From: Microcaldota archaeon
GTDB lineage: Archaea; Micrarchaeota; Micrarchaeia; Micrarchaeales; Micrarchaeaceae
Length of the DNA stretch: 40,091 nt
NCBI GenBank assembly: GCA_021789815.1
Contig: JAJYIZ010000006.1
Span: forward strand, 1 to 40,091
Reading direction: 5' to 3'
Shown here: positions 16,153 to 24,290 of the stretch, one piece after another
Layout: each line of letters opens with the position of its first letter
How positions within the stretch are numbered: the first letter of the stretch is position 1
Program-made: the position numbers and the translations under genes
The notes under the pieces: model-generated
What the model saw: the letters and a program-made list of their open reading frames with translations, nothing else
Told to the model about the DNA's origin: nothing
Database searches by the model: none

Positions 16153-16709
16153 CAGCTCACCGATGATATGCTTCCACTCCATATAAAGACCTGTATCTGC
16201 ACTCCTACCCCGTTGATGAAGGCGCTCTTCTTGCTGACAAATGTTGTCAGCGAGTTGCCGGTATTTGGATTGCTGCCCATAGTTATGTTGTACGGTCCTC
16301 CGAGTATCGTTATGTAGTAATTGAAGGTGGTGCCTAGGGCTGGCCCGGCATCTGAATAATTATAGTTTACCATAGACTGCAGCGCATAGAGCTTCGCCGG
16401 GGACAGGCTGCTCGATCCTTGTGACGAGGCGAGCCCCGCACCAACTCCGCTCCAAGTTGAGACCGATGCCGGGTTTACCACAAACTGCCAGTTTGCCGGG
16501 CTTCCTGTTGAAAGAAGGTTCTGCGCAACCTGCTGGGCCTGTAGCTGCATTATATAAGAATTTCCGCTCGTTGCTAGGGCAAGCTGGCTGCTCACGTTAA
16601 ACCATGTGATTGTCAGTATAGCCATAGCAGCAAGGAATATGACAACTGCGAAGATCGCATCAAGGCTCCAGAACTGCGCCTTGAAGCCTTTCATTTTCAT
16701 TCTTATCAT
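16152..16709 (-). CDS. Prepilin-like protein (185 aa)
   Basis: The smallest member of the operon and the best candidate for the main filament subunit or a minor pilin. The N-terminus MIRMKMKG, then FKAQFWSLDAIFAVVIFLAAMAILTITWF, is a class III (type IV pilin-like) leader with probable cleavage after Lys-Gly and a single hydrophobic core helix (about 16-34). The rest, about 150 residues, is polar, with strand-forming Tyr/Thr/Ser segments and two or three sequons near the centre; there are no cysteines. It starts 4 nt after the stop of the 903-residue gene and its stop overlaps the start of the next by one base. A pseudopilin role is equally possible. Confidence 0.75.
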   Translation of the reverse strand: MIRMKMKGFKAQFWSLDAIFAVVIFLAAMAILTITWFNVSSQLALATSGNSYIMQLQAQQVAQNLLSTGSPANWQFVVNPASVSTWSGVGAGLASSQGSSSLSPAKLYALQSMVNYNYSDAGPALGTTFNYYITILGGPYNITMGSNPNTGNSLTTFVSKKSAFINGVGVQIQVFIWSGSISSVS

Positions 16710-16713
16710 GCGA

Positions 16714-19425
16714 TCATCCGAAAGAGGTGTTGAGGTTTGTCACGCTTGGTATGCCCTGCAGGTAGAGCTGCTCTATCTGGAACGGGCTGAGCGTTCTGTT
16801 GTAAGCCTGTATGTCGACTATCGAGCCGTTCATGTATGTGGAGCCGGAGTAGCCGAAGATTCCATTCTTGATGTTGATGCAGCCGATGCTGTTGCTCGGC
16901 GGGGTACCAACAGAAAGGCCGTTCAGGTAACCGGCAGGCAACCCATTGCTGAGGGTCGTCGCTACGAAAACCCAGCTGCCTTTAAGGCTGTAACCAGGTA
17001 TGACGTTCCAGGAATTTGGTGTTACGCTGTTCGCCACAGTGAAGCGTATACCGTTATCATTCATTGATATCTTATCAGTGCCGGAGCTGCTGAAATTGAA
17101 GATTCCGCCAAACGCGTTGCCCGGCAGTCCCCTATCATAGGCCCATGCGGATACGGTTATGTAGCAGAGATTCTTGTCCGGCAGTGGCGCGCTGCTGAAT
17201 AGTACGTTCGCTATTCCGTTGAATATCGGCACAAGCGTCGCGTTCTGCGGCGCAGATGGGTTTGTAAAGCCAATAGAGTTGTACGTTATGAGGTTGGAGG
17301 TTGCCGGTAACAGATTATTTATGTTGGCATAGTTGTTCACGCTGCCGGTAAGAGGATACCATGCAATAAGATTTTCGTTAGCTAATGGGGCACTGGTCAG
17401 GCCTTGTGTGTAAATCCGGGTCACCTGGCTTTGTGTAAGCGTGCTCCCATATAGCTGTATATTCGAAAGCATCCCGTTGAATGCGCTTATCCCGTTGCCA
17501 GAACGCCCTACCGTAAGATTGTTTATTGTATACGGACCAGCTATCCCTGTTGTGGAGTACGGGACCTTGCCGTTTGTGTAGAAGTTTATCAATCCGTTGT
17601 TCACGCTGACGGCCACAAAGCTCCAGTTCAGGCCGTTTATCCCATAGCCCGGATATGTTGCTAAGTTACTGCCAAGGCTTAGCTGTTCGTCGCCAAGACC
17701 ACCAGCCGCGTTGGCCGGCAGTCCGTTGTTAAGATAGAATCCCACGCTGCCCGTTCCCAATGAATTGAATATCGTGTAACCATTGGTGCTCGTCATCTTT
17801 ACCTGATTGCTCGCGTCGACCCAGAACGAGAGTGTGAAGGTATTCGTCTTTAAGGCAGAGCCTGTGGTGAAGCTTGCGAGGCCGTTGAAGACCCCGACAA
17901 GCGTCTCTGTCCTGTTTGCGAGATAGCCATAGTTGCTGTTCTTGAAGGTTCCGTTCTTCGAACTTGCACTGTATTCTCCTACATACGGCGAAGCGCCAAG
18001 GTTGAGCGGCCACCAGCCTATAACATTCTTTACAGTAGAGATGTTTCCGTTGAAGGTTTCCACCTGCACTATCGCGTTCCCTGCAAAACCGTTCGAGTTA
18101 AGCAGCGCACTGACAAGTCCGTTGTTGTTCGTGTATGCAGCAAGTGTGTTTGATCCGCCAAGGAGATAGTTTGTTGTTGAGATTCCTACAGGGATTCCGG
18201 ATGCACGAGCTCCTCCTACAGTTGGAACTTGTACAAGAAGGTCAACAGAGTGCTGGAATATAACGTTGCCTGGAACCCCGTTGCTTCCTCTACCGCTGTA
18301 ATCATTTGGATTTCCGTTCAGCGGCCACCACCCCACAAGCGATGGCAGCAATGCTGGAGGCGCATCAAGCGGCCCTCCAGAATATATGCCGCCGATCTGG
18401 TTTGCCGATAGAGAAGCGTTGTAGATCTGCACATCTGCAATGTAACCCTTGGTGTGTGTGCCGTTTGTGTTGGACCCGCCTATGTTCAATATGCTGGATC
18501 CAGATAATGTTATGGAGTTGCTTGCTGTGGCAACTACATTTCCATTAATATAAAGGGTCTCCTTGCCCGCTGTCTTGTTGTATGTTGCAGCAAGATCGTA
18601 CCAGTTGCCTACAGAAAGGCCGAAGCTCGGTTGTAGCTGGAAGGTGCTTCCCCAGTTGAGCAAGAAGACCGGTATGCCGTTATTCGTGACAGAGAGCATG
18701 AAGGGTTGAGAGCCGGAGTCCAGCTCTCCAATTATGGGGTTTTCAACATATGGTTTTGACGGTGACGTGTTTATGAACGTAAGATCCACCCAGGCATCAA
18801 GGGTTATGCTGTTGCCGATCACAAGGTTGGGGGTGTTGCTGACTGTAATTATAGCGTTGCCGCCATTGAAGTAGGCCGGATTAAAGCTTGCGGGCTCTGT
18901 CACAAGAGGCGTGCCAGTCAAGGTCGATGGCGAAGGAGGCGCCTGGTCAACGAATATTATTCCATCAAGGTTAGATATCTTTATGGAACCGGAGTACGCT
19001 GGTATCTTATACAGCTGAACGCTGTTGCTGTTTGCAATAAGCGTCCCGTTTATGAAAAGGCGTCTGGCGCTGCTGAAGGCAGTCCCTGTTATGACCTCAT
19101 TGCCGATGCCTGTCTTGGCCAGAACTTCGCCGTCTGTTGATACGGATATGTTATAGGATGCCTGCCCGATGCCAGCGCCGAGCGGCACCGTCATGGAGTA
19201 GCCGCTTCCTGCCTGGAGCGCCTGGTTTATATAACCTGCAACGTTCTGGGCGAGAAGCTGCATTATCGAGGACTGCTGATCCGAAAGAACCACTGCCCTC
19301 TGCGTCGCGATTGCTGCGAACGCAACCACAAATATTACCAGTATTATAGAGTAGACGACCACGAACTCGAGCGCAACCTGCGCCCTAGAGGTCGCGGGAC
19401 CTGCGTGAAGAGAGCTCCCCAACAT
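16714..19425 (-). CDS. Giant prepilin-like protein with three LamG domains
   Basis: A 903-residue protein, first gene of the leftward operon. I use the ATG at 19425; a TTG directly upstream adds one residue. The N-terminus has SRAQVALEFVVVYSIILVIFVVAF (about residues 13-36), a textbook class III signal: cleavage before Gln, with Glu at the fifth position of the mature core, needed for assembly in type IV pilins. A pilin-like region (about 40-180) is followed by three LamG/concanavalin-like domains at about 180-350, 510-676 and 735-893, separated by linkers with GWWPLNGN, GWWPLNLG and AWYPLTGS. Sequons are frequent. As the first gene, with a clear TATA box about 30 nt upstream, it should be well expressed. 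It probably acts as a multivalent adhesin on the pilus. Confidence 0.82.
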   Translation of the reverse strand: MLGSSLHAGPATSRAQVALEFVVVYSIILVIFVVAFAAIATQRAVVLSDQQSSIMQLLAQNVAGYINQALQAGSGYSMTVPLGAGIGQASYNISVSTDGEVLAKTGIGNEVITGTAFSSARRLFINGTLIANSNSVQLYKIPAYSGSIKISNLDGIIFVDQAPPSPSTLTGTPLVTEPASFNPAYFNGGNAIITVSNTPNLVIGNSITLDAWVDLTFINTSPSKPYVENPIIGELDSGSQPFMLSVTNNGIPVFLLNWGSTFQLQPSFGLSVGNWYDLAATYNKTAGKETLYINGNVVATASNSITLSGSSILNIGGSNTNGTHTKGYIADVQIYNASLSANQIGGIYSGGPLDAPPALLPSLVGWWPLNGNPNDYSGRGSNGVPGNVIFQHSVDLLVQVPTVGGARASGIPVGISTTNYLLGGSNTLAAYTNNNGLVSALLNSNGFAGNAIVQVETFNGNISTVKNVIGWWPLNLGASPYVGEYSASSKNGTFKNSNYGYLANRTETLVGVFNGLASFTTGSALKTNTFTLSFWVDASNQVKMTSTNGYTIFNSLGTGSVGFYLNNGLPANAAGGLGDEQLSLGSNLATYPGYGINGLNWSFVAVSVNNGLINFYTNGKVPYSTTGIAGPYTINNLTVGRSGNGISAFNGMLSNIQLYGSTLTQSQVTRIYTQGLTSAPLANENLIAWYPLTGSVNNYANINNLLPATSNLITYNSIGFTNPSAPQNATLVPIFNGIANVLFSSAPLPDKNLCYITVSAWAYDRGLPGNAFGGIFNFSSSGTDKISMNDNGIRFTVANSVTPNSWNVIPGYSLKGSWVFVATTLSNGLPAGYLNGLSVGTPPSNSIGCINIKNGIFGYSGSTYMNGSIVDIQAYNRTLSPFQIEQLYLQGIPSVTNLNTSFG

Positions 19426-19450
19426 CAAACCGATATTAATATCATAGCAA

Positions 19451-19458
19451 TTAATAAA
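19451..19458 (-). promoter_or_regulatory. TATA box of the prepilin operon
   Basis: The minus strand reads TTTATTAA, centred about 30 nt before the ATG at 19425, giving a leaderless or very short-leader message for the four-gene operon. Confidence 0.5.
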
Positions 19459-19481
19459 AGATATCTCAGCCGACCTTCACG

Positions 19482-19495
19482 AATAAATAGTTTAA
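19482..19495 (+). promoter_or_regulatory. TATA box of the Hel308-like helicase gene
   Basis: The sequence AATAAATAGTTTAA is centred about 25 nt before the ATG at 19511, back to back with the promoter of the prepilin operon. Confidence 0.45.
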
Positions 19496-19510
19496 CGCCG
19501 ATAAGCTAGC

Positions 19511-21634
19511 ATGGAAATTATCTCTCTAAAGGGAAGGATGCCCTTTGAGATAATCGAATCTATGCAGAAAAGGGGGATAGAGAGGCTGACTCCACCGCAG
19601 TCAGACGCCGTTAAGCAGGGACTTCTTGACCTGAACAACCTGGTGATTGCGGCCCCTACAGCAAGCGGAAAGACCCTAATCGCAGAGATCGCCTGCATAA
19701 ATTCTATACTTGGAAGAAGGCAGAAGGCGGTCTACGTAGCCCCAATGAGAGCTCTAGTTACTGAGAAGTTCAACGAGTTCAAGCAGTCATACCCTTACAT
19801 AAAGTGCGCGATGTCGATCGGCGACCTCGACTCGAATGACCAGTGGCTCGCCGATTACGAGATGGTTTTTGTATCTACAGAGAAGTTCGACAGCCTGATG
19901 CGACATGGCATAGAATGGACGGGTTCCATAGGCTGCCTCATATTCGATGAAGTGCATATGCTGGGAGACATGTCAAGGGGACCAACCCTTGAGATACTGA
20001 TCACAAAGTTGATCTCGTCATCAAAGGCGCAGATAATAGCGCTAAGCGCAACAATAGGCAACGCAAGGGAGATCGCGAAGTGGCTCGGTGCCAAGATAAT
20101 AGAGAGTGACTACAGGCCCGTCAAGCTAAGCAAGGGAGTAATCTGCAACAGCAGGGTCTACTACAGCGATGATGCAACCGGAGAGCCCACCGAGAGTGCC
20201 ATGCTGGCAGGCAGCAGCAAGCTCCCAGAGATAAGGATCATAGAGGATACGATTGCGCAGAAGAAGCAGGCACTCATATTCTACTCAACAAGAAGGAACG
20301 CAGAGGCAGGAGCAAAGAGGATAGCAGAGAGCATGTCAGAAATACTCACAAAGGGGAATACCGCAGCACTTGAAGATGTGAGCAAGAAGGTCCTTGGCGC
20401 GCTCGACAGGCCCACAGAGCAGTGCATAAAGCTGTCGAAGTTGATAAAATCCGGCACTGCCTTCCACCACGCAGGGCTTCTAAACGTGCAGAGGAGCGCT
20501 ATAGAGGAGGCGTTCAAGAGCAACATGATAAAGGTGATATGCTCGACAACGACTCTGGGGTTTGGCGTGAACATGCCGGCCCACACTGTCCTTGTGCGCG
20601 ACATACATAGGTACGAGAACTCATCCAGCGGTATGCTCGGCGTAAATGAGGTGACGCAGCTCTTCGGCCGCGCAGGCAGGCCAAAGTATGATACAGAAGG
20701 AAGGGCCCTGCTCATAGCATCAAACATGGAGCGCATGAAGGACCTATACAAGAACTACATAATAGCAGAGCCAGAGGCGATTGATTCTGCGCTAGGGATA
20801 GTTCCCGTGCTCAGATCACACATCCTCTCTCTTATCGCAACCAACTTCATCAACACAAAAGAGTCTATGAACAGCTTCTTCGCAAAAACATTCTACGGCT
20901 TCCAGTACGGCAACATGGGTCACATGAGAAGGGTGATAGATGAAGTCGTCAGCGACCTCAAAAGATGGGAAATGGTGAAAGAAGACGGCTCAGCGTATCT
21001 CGCAACAAAACTGGGGAGCAGGGTCAGCGAACTTTATATAGATCCGCTGTCTGCAAAGTGGATGATAGATTCGCTTCCGAACGTGGCAGAGGACCTTGAT
21101 GTACTATTCATGATATCTAACACGCTCGAGATGCGCCCCTATGTACGGACAAGCATGGATGCAGAAGACAGGTATGCTGCGTATCTGCATACACACAAGA
21201 AGCTCATGCTAAAGGAGTTTGATCCGGTTGACTACGGCAACTACGACCCGGAAGGTGCTTTCAGCACGGCCCTGATGCTCAATGACTGGGCTGAGGAGCT
21301 CAAGGAACCTGAGATAGTGGAGAAGTACTCTTCGACGCCAGGCGCACTCTACACAAAGATAACCAACGCAGACTGGCTGATATACTCTGCAATAGAGCTA
21401 TCGAAGATACTCAAAAGATCCTCAAGGAATCTAATAGAGATGCGCGTCCGCCTGAGATACGGAATAAAGGAGGAACTCCTAGACCTCGTAAGATTGCAGC
21501 AGATAGGAAGGGTGCGTGCCCGCACGCTTTACATGAACGGTATAAAGAGGGTATCTGATATAAGAGACAACAAGGCAAGGGTGACAAGCCTTCTGGGCAA
21601 GGAAGTTGCAGAAAAGGTCTTCTCCCAGTTATAA
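19511..21634 (+). CDS. hel308: Hel308/Hjm-type superfamily 2 DNA helicase
   Basis: A 707-residue Ski2-like SF2 helicase that unwinds lagging-strand and forked DNA at stalled replication forks. Motifs seen: Q-motif region LTPPQ at about 26-30, Walker A APTASGKT at 48-55, motif Ib/Ic region STEKFDSL near 122, Walker B DEVH at 146-149, motif III SATI at 179-182, and motif VI QLFGRAGRP about 393-401. The C-terminus has the ratchet domain and a helix-hairpin-helix-like piece (QQIGRVRARTLYMNGIKRVSDI, about 665-686) as in Hel308. The length matches the family (about 690-720). The 3' end contains the TATA box of the following histone gene. An SF2 helicase of another Ski2 subgroup is the only real alternative. 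Confidence 0.93.
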   Translation: MEIISLKGRMPFEIIESMQKRGIERLTPPQSDAVKQGLLDLNNLVIAAPTASGKTLIAEIACINSILGRRQKAVYVAPMRALVTEKFNEFKQSYPYIKCAMSIGDLDSNDQWLADYEMVFVSTEKFDSLMRHGIEWTGSIGCLIFDEVHMLGDMSRGPTLEILITKLISSSKAQIIALSATIGNAREIAKWLGAKIIESDYRPVKLSKGVICNSRVYYSDDATGEPTESAMLAGSSKLPEIRIIEDTIAQKKQALIFYSTRRNAEAGAKRIAESMSEILTKGNTAALEDVSKKVLGALDRPTEQCIKLSKLIKSGTAFHHAGLLNVQRSAIEEAFKSNMIKVICSTTTLGFGVNMPAHTVLVRDIHRYENSSSGMLGVNEVTQLFGRAGRPKYDTEGRALLIASNMERMKDLYKNYIIAEPEAIDSALGIVPVLRSHILSLIATNFINTKESMNSFFAKTFYGFQYGNMGHMRRVIDEVVSDLKRWEMVKEDGSAYLATKLGSRVSELYIDPLSAKWMIDSLPNVAEDLDVLFMISNTLEMRPYVRTSMDAEDRYAAYLHTHKKLMLKEFDPVDYGNYDPEGAFSTALMLNDWAEELKEPEIVEKYSSTPGALYTKITNADWLIYSAIELSKILKRSSRNLIEMRVRLRYGIKEELLDLVRLQQIGRVRARTLYMNGIKRVSDIRDNKARVTSLLGKEVAEKVFSQL

Positions 21635-21640
21635 ATTTAA
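21630..21640 (+). promoter_or_regulatory. TATA box of the histone gene
   Basis: TATAAATTTAA is centred about 34 nt before the histone ATG and overlaps the stop codon of the helicase gene. Confidence 0.55.
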
Positions 21641-21668
21641 ATGCACCTATCGCAATATCTGTGGTTCA

Positions 21669-21866
21669 ATGTACGTATCGGAAGGCACAGCAAGAAAATT
21701 CCTCAAGGAGGCAGGCGCCAAGAGGGTCAGCAAGGAAGCGGCATCGGAATTCCAGAAAAGGATAAACAGGTACGCTTATTCTGTAGGTCAAAAAGCCGTA
21801 AGACTTTCAAAGCACGCAAAAAGGAAGACAGTCACAGGCTCTGACATAAAGCTCGCTTCCTACTAA
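21669..21866 (+). CDS. Archaeal histone (HMf-like)
   Basis: A 65-residue histone-fold protein that dimerises and wraps DNA. Residues 2-65 form the alpha1-L1-alpha2-L2-alpha3 fold; diagnostic are AGAKRVSKEA at 15-24 (loop 1 region) and SKHAKRKTVTGSDIKLA at 47-63 (loop 2 and alpha3). I start at ATG 21669; the frame is open upstream but the extra residues (about 21, from 21606) do not resemble histones and would overlap the helicase. There is no C-terminal tail, as in the HMf group. It has its own TATA box. Its stop overlaps the stop of the convergent BofA-like gene by 4 bp. Confidence 0.93.
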   Translation: MYVSEGTARKFLKEAGAKRVSKEAASEFQKRINRYAYSVGQKAVRLSKHAKRKTVTGSDIKLASY

Positions 21867-22144
21867 AGCGGTATGCCGAAGAGCCTCAGTATAACCATGG
21901 TGCCCACAGAAGGCAAGCCGAAGAGTATGGTCGGCACTATCGTGGCCCAGCCTATAGGTATGCCTATGTTAAAAATGTAATTGAGCGCGAACATCGCGAT
22001 CAGCCCCAATATTGCATTGGTTATCAGGCCGAAGAGAGCCTTGAGAAGCACCTTGCCGACCTTAAAGATTATGAAAAGAACAAGCGCTATGAGCCCCGCA
22101 ACCACAACCTCGCTGACGATCGCGCTGCCCAATCCCAATGCCAT
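21863..22144 (-). CDS. BofA-like small membrane protein
   Basis: A 93-residue protein from the ATG at 22144 (a TTG codon 12 nt upstream is also in frame but weaker). It contains two to three membrane segments (about 10-30, 37-60 and 62-90). The part from LLKALFGLITNAILGLIAMFALNYIFNIGIPIGWATIVPTILFGLPSVGTMVILRLFGIPL has the pattern of the BofA family, recognisable by GLI-N-x-x-LG-x-I, N, G-I-P-I-G-W and GLP-G-x-x-L/I. In Bacillus, BofA restrains the M50 protease SpoIVFB; archaeal members have no established role. Its promoter has TTTTATTTAT about 31 nt upstream. It ends overlapping the histone stop by 4 bp. Confidence in the family is moderate. Confidence 0.65.
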   Translation of the reverse strand: MALGLGSAIVSEVVVAGLIALVLFIIFKVGKVLLKALFGLITNAILGLIAMFALNYIFNIGIPIGWATIVPTILFGLPSVGTMVILRLFGIPL

Positions 22145-22200
22145 CCGATCACACAAATGAGATGCTGAACATAAATAAAAGACTTTGCAAGAGCTTCGGT

Positions 22201-22983
22201 CTATCTTGTGCCCTGTATTCTCTTAAAGAGGACAAAGGCAGCGCCTATGAATATTGCGGCAAAAGCGAGTGCAACTCCAGCATCCAGCAACACAGGGTAT
22301 GTCGAGAAGTGTATGAGCGAGCCCCTCATTCCATCTATCGCATAGAAGAGCGGGTCTATGTGGGAGAGCGCATCGAGCCATACTGGAAGAGCCCCGCTTA
22401 TGGGGAAGAGTGCGCCAGATAGAAGGAACATCGGCATCACAAGGAAGTTTATGAGCACCTGGAAGCTCTCGATGTTGTTTATCAGTGCGGCTATTATCAG
22501 GCCCATAGCCACGAAAGTCGATGATATCAGAACCATAAAAAGAAGGGCCGCTAGGACTCCAAGAACACTAAGGTCACTAAGCGGAAGAACGCCTATCGCA
22601 ATCACCACTACTAGTATCAGAAGCGCTGTCAGTACAGATATTGTGCTGCTCCCAGCTACCTTGCCAAGCACTATGCTAAGCCTTGACACCGGAGCAACAA
22701 GTATCTCTTTTAGGAAGCCGAACTGCCGGTCCCATATGACATTAACGCCTGCAAATATGGAGCTGAAAAGGAGGGTCATGCCAACTACACCTGGCGCCAT
22801 GTACGTGAGGAACGGTATGCCAGTCCCCACCTTGAGAGCGAACGCCGAGCCAAGACCAACGCCAATTATCGACAGCCATATGAGCGGCTGCCCGCCGCTG
22901 CCTACCATCCTTGATTTTGATTTAAGGAATCGTTTTATCTCCCTGAGCCATATCGCATAGGCTGCTTCAAGCGTGTTCGTCAT
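22201..22983 (-). CDS. ABC-2 type transporter permease (DrrB-like)
   Basis: A 260-residue membrane protein with six hydrophobic segments in the ABC-2 pattern, including FLTYMAPGVVGMTLLFSSIF and INFLVMPMFLLSGALFPISGALPVWL, and the amphipathic motif WDRQFGFLKEILVAPVSR near residue 90 that contacts the ATPase. The ATG at 22983 overlaps the ATPase stop by 4 nt (ATGA); upstream in-frame codons inside the ATPase gene are rejected. With the preceding ATP-binding subunit it should form an export pump. The substrate (lipid, drug or glycan carrier) cannot be told. Confidence 0.9.
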   Translation of the reverse strand: MTNTLEAAYAIWLREIKRFLKSKSRMVGSGGQPLIWLSIIGVGLGSAFALKVGTGIPFLTYMAPGVVGMTLLFSSIFAGVNVIWDRQFGFLKEILVAPVSRLSIVLGKVAGSSTISVLTALLILVVVIAIGVLPLSDLSVLGVLAALLFMVLISSTFVAMGLIIAALINNIESFQVLINFLVMPMFLLSGALFPISGALPVWLDALSHIDPLFYAIDGMRGSLIHFSTYPVLLDAGVALAFAAIFIGAAFVLFKRIQGTR

Positions 22984-23969
22984 CTTCTCGCCCTCATTCC
23001 CATCCTGCGCCACGCGGTTGTGCTGTCAGCGCCCTCTTCGCGTATGTTCCTGCCTGTCAGTCTTATGAAGACATCTTCAAGGCTCGGCCTCTTTATCGTT
23101 GCATAAGTTATCGTTATGCCCTTAGAGTCTGCAATCTTTGTTATGATCGGAATGACCTTGGAACCGTCGCTCGCGGTTATCTCTACACCATCATCAGATT
23201 CCTTGACCTTCTTTATGAATGGTTTGCCTTTCACAGCCCTGATGAGCTCCTTCTTCTTTTCCACGCCTACGCGCACAACGTCCCCGCCAAGCGACCTCTT
23301 CAACTCGTCAGATGTTCCAGTCTTTATTATTTTACCGTGGTCTATTATTGCGATCCGGTCGCAGAGCATGTCAGCTTCGTCAAGGTAGTGGGTCGTCAGC
23401 ATTATCGTTAGCCCTTCCTCTTTATTGAGCCTAGTCACATAATCCCATATCTTCCTCCTGGTCTGTGGATCAAGACCCAGTGTAGGCTCGTCAAGGAAGA
23501 GTATCTTTGGCTTGTGGATGAATCCCCTTGCTATCTCCAATCTTCTTTTCATGCCGCCAGAGTATGTCTTCACCTGGCGCTTTGCGGAATCTTCTAGGCC
23601 TACGAGCTTCAATACATTCTCTATTATCTCTCTCTTGTTCTCTTTTACTCCATAAAGCCTTGCGTGGAAGTCAAGGTTCTCCCACCCAGTCAGCTCGTCA
23701 TCGAGCGATGGATCCTGGAAGACTATTCCAATGAGACGCCTCGCCGCATCCTTTTCGTGAGTAACGTCAGTTCCATATACTTTTATGGTGCCAGAGGTTG
23801 GAGTAAGTATAGTCGTTATCATGGAGATGGTGGTGGTCTTGCCTGCGCCGTTCGGGCCAAGAAATCCGAATATCTCTCCTTCCTTTACATTGAAGGAGAT
23901 TCCATCAACGGCCTTCACATTTCCGAATCTCTTGAAGAGCTTGGATACCTCAATAGCATTGCCTTTCAT
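22980..23969 (-). CDS. ABC transporter ATP-binding protein (DrrA-like)
   Basis: A 329-residue ATPase subunit of an ABC-2 export system. Walker A is at 38-45 (GPNGAGKT), the Q-loop around VFQDPSLDDELT, the signature YSGGMKRRLEIARG at about 136-149, Walker B ILFLDEPTLGLDP at 156-168, and the H-loop in LTTHYLDEAD. The C-terminal part, about 230-300, matches the small DUF4162-like extension of DrrA/NodI-type subunits. It overlaps its permease by 4 nt, giving a two-gene operon. The promoter TTATATATAC lies about 25 nt upstream of the ATG. Confidence 0.93.
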   Translation of the reverse strand: MKGNAIEVSKLFKRFGNVKAVDGISFNVKEGEIFGFLGPNGAGKTTTISMITTILTPTSGTIKVYGTDVTHEKDAARRLIGIVFQDPSLDDELTGWENLDFHARLYGVKENKREIIENVLKLVGLEDSAKRQVKTYSGGMKRRLEIARGFIHKPKILFLDEPTLGLDPQTRRKIWDYVTRLNKEEGLTIMLTTHYLDEADMLCDRIAIIDHGKIIKTGTSDELKRSLGGDVVRVGVEKKKELIRAVKGKPFIKKVKESDDGVEITASDGSKVIPIITKIADSKGITITYATIKRPSLEDVFIRLTGRNIREEGADSTTAWRRMGMRARR

Positions 23970-23988
23970 CCACTTCCCACGCTAAGCG

Positions 23989-23998
23989 TTATATATAC
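23989..23998 (-). promoter_or_regulatory. TATA box of the ABC exporter operon
   Basis: The minus strand reads GTATATATAA, centred about 25 nt before the ATG at 23969. Confidence 0.55.
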
Positions 23999-24012
23999 AG
24001 AACAGGCACAGC

Positions 24013-24022
24013 AAAATATAAG
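24013..24022 (+). promoter_or_regulatory. TATA box of the RNase P RNA gene
   Basis: The sequence AAAATATAAG lies about 30 nt before the predicted 5' end of the RNase P RNA (24048), the standard archaeal spacing. Confidence 0.5.
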
Positions 24023-24047
24023 AATTGTACAAGATAATAAGTTATCA

Positions 24048-24285
24048 ATGGTGGCGGGTGAGCAGCTTACCGAAAGGAGGAAGCTCCTCCCATACAGAGC
24101 GCATACGTCTTAAGGACACATCCGGAACAGAAACGAGACCACTGCAACACACAAAGCGATGACACTACGAGCGTGTTGGTGTGGATGAAACGCGCCGGGG
24201 AAATGCGCAGATGAGTATGCAAGGCGTTATCGCCGCTCAGTCGAATGCTGCATAAAACAGAAGGAGGGCTACGGCCCGCCACTAT
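24048..24285 (+). ncRNA. rnpB: RNase P RNA
   Basis: The catalytic RNA of RNase P, which matures tRNA 5' ends. The termini pair as helix P1 (24048-24058 with 24275-24285; GTGGCGGG/CCCGCCAC is perfect). Helix P4 is formed by 24082-24090 and 24263-24270 (AGC-U-CCUCC with GGAGG-GCU) with the universally conserved bulged U at 24085. Conserved blocks present are GGAGGAAGCUCC (CR I-like), ACAGAAACGAGACC, and the 3' block GAAUG...ACAGAA...GGGCUAC (CR V-like). No protein-coding frame fits here. At about 238 nt it is shorter than most archaeal P RNAs, suggesting reduced peripheral stems. It is convergent with the large surface-protein gene, whose stop is 6 nt downstream. Confidence 0.9.
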
Positions 24286-24290
24286 CCTAT

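Noticed and set aside
21606-21668. Longer histone N-terminus
   Set aside because: The extension overlaps the helicase gene and the TATA box and does not match histone sequence.
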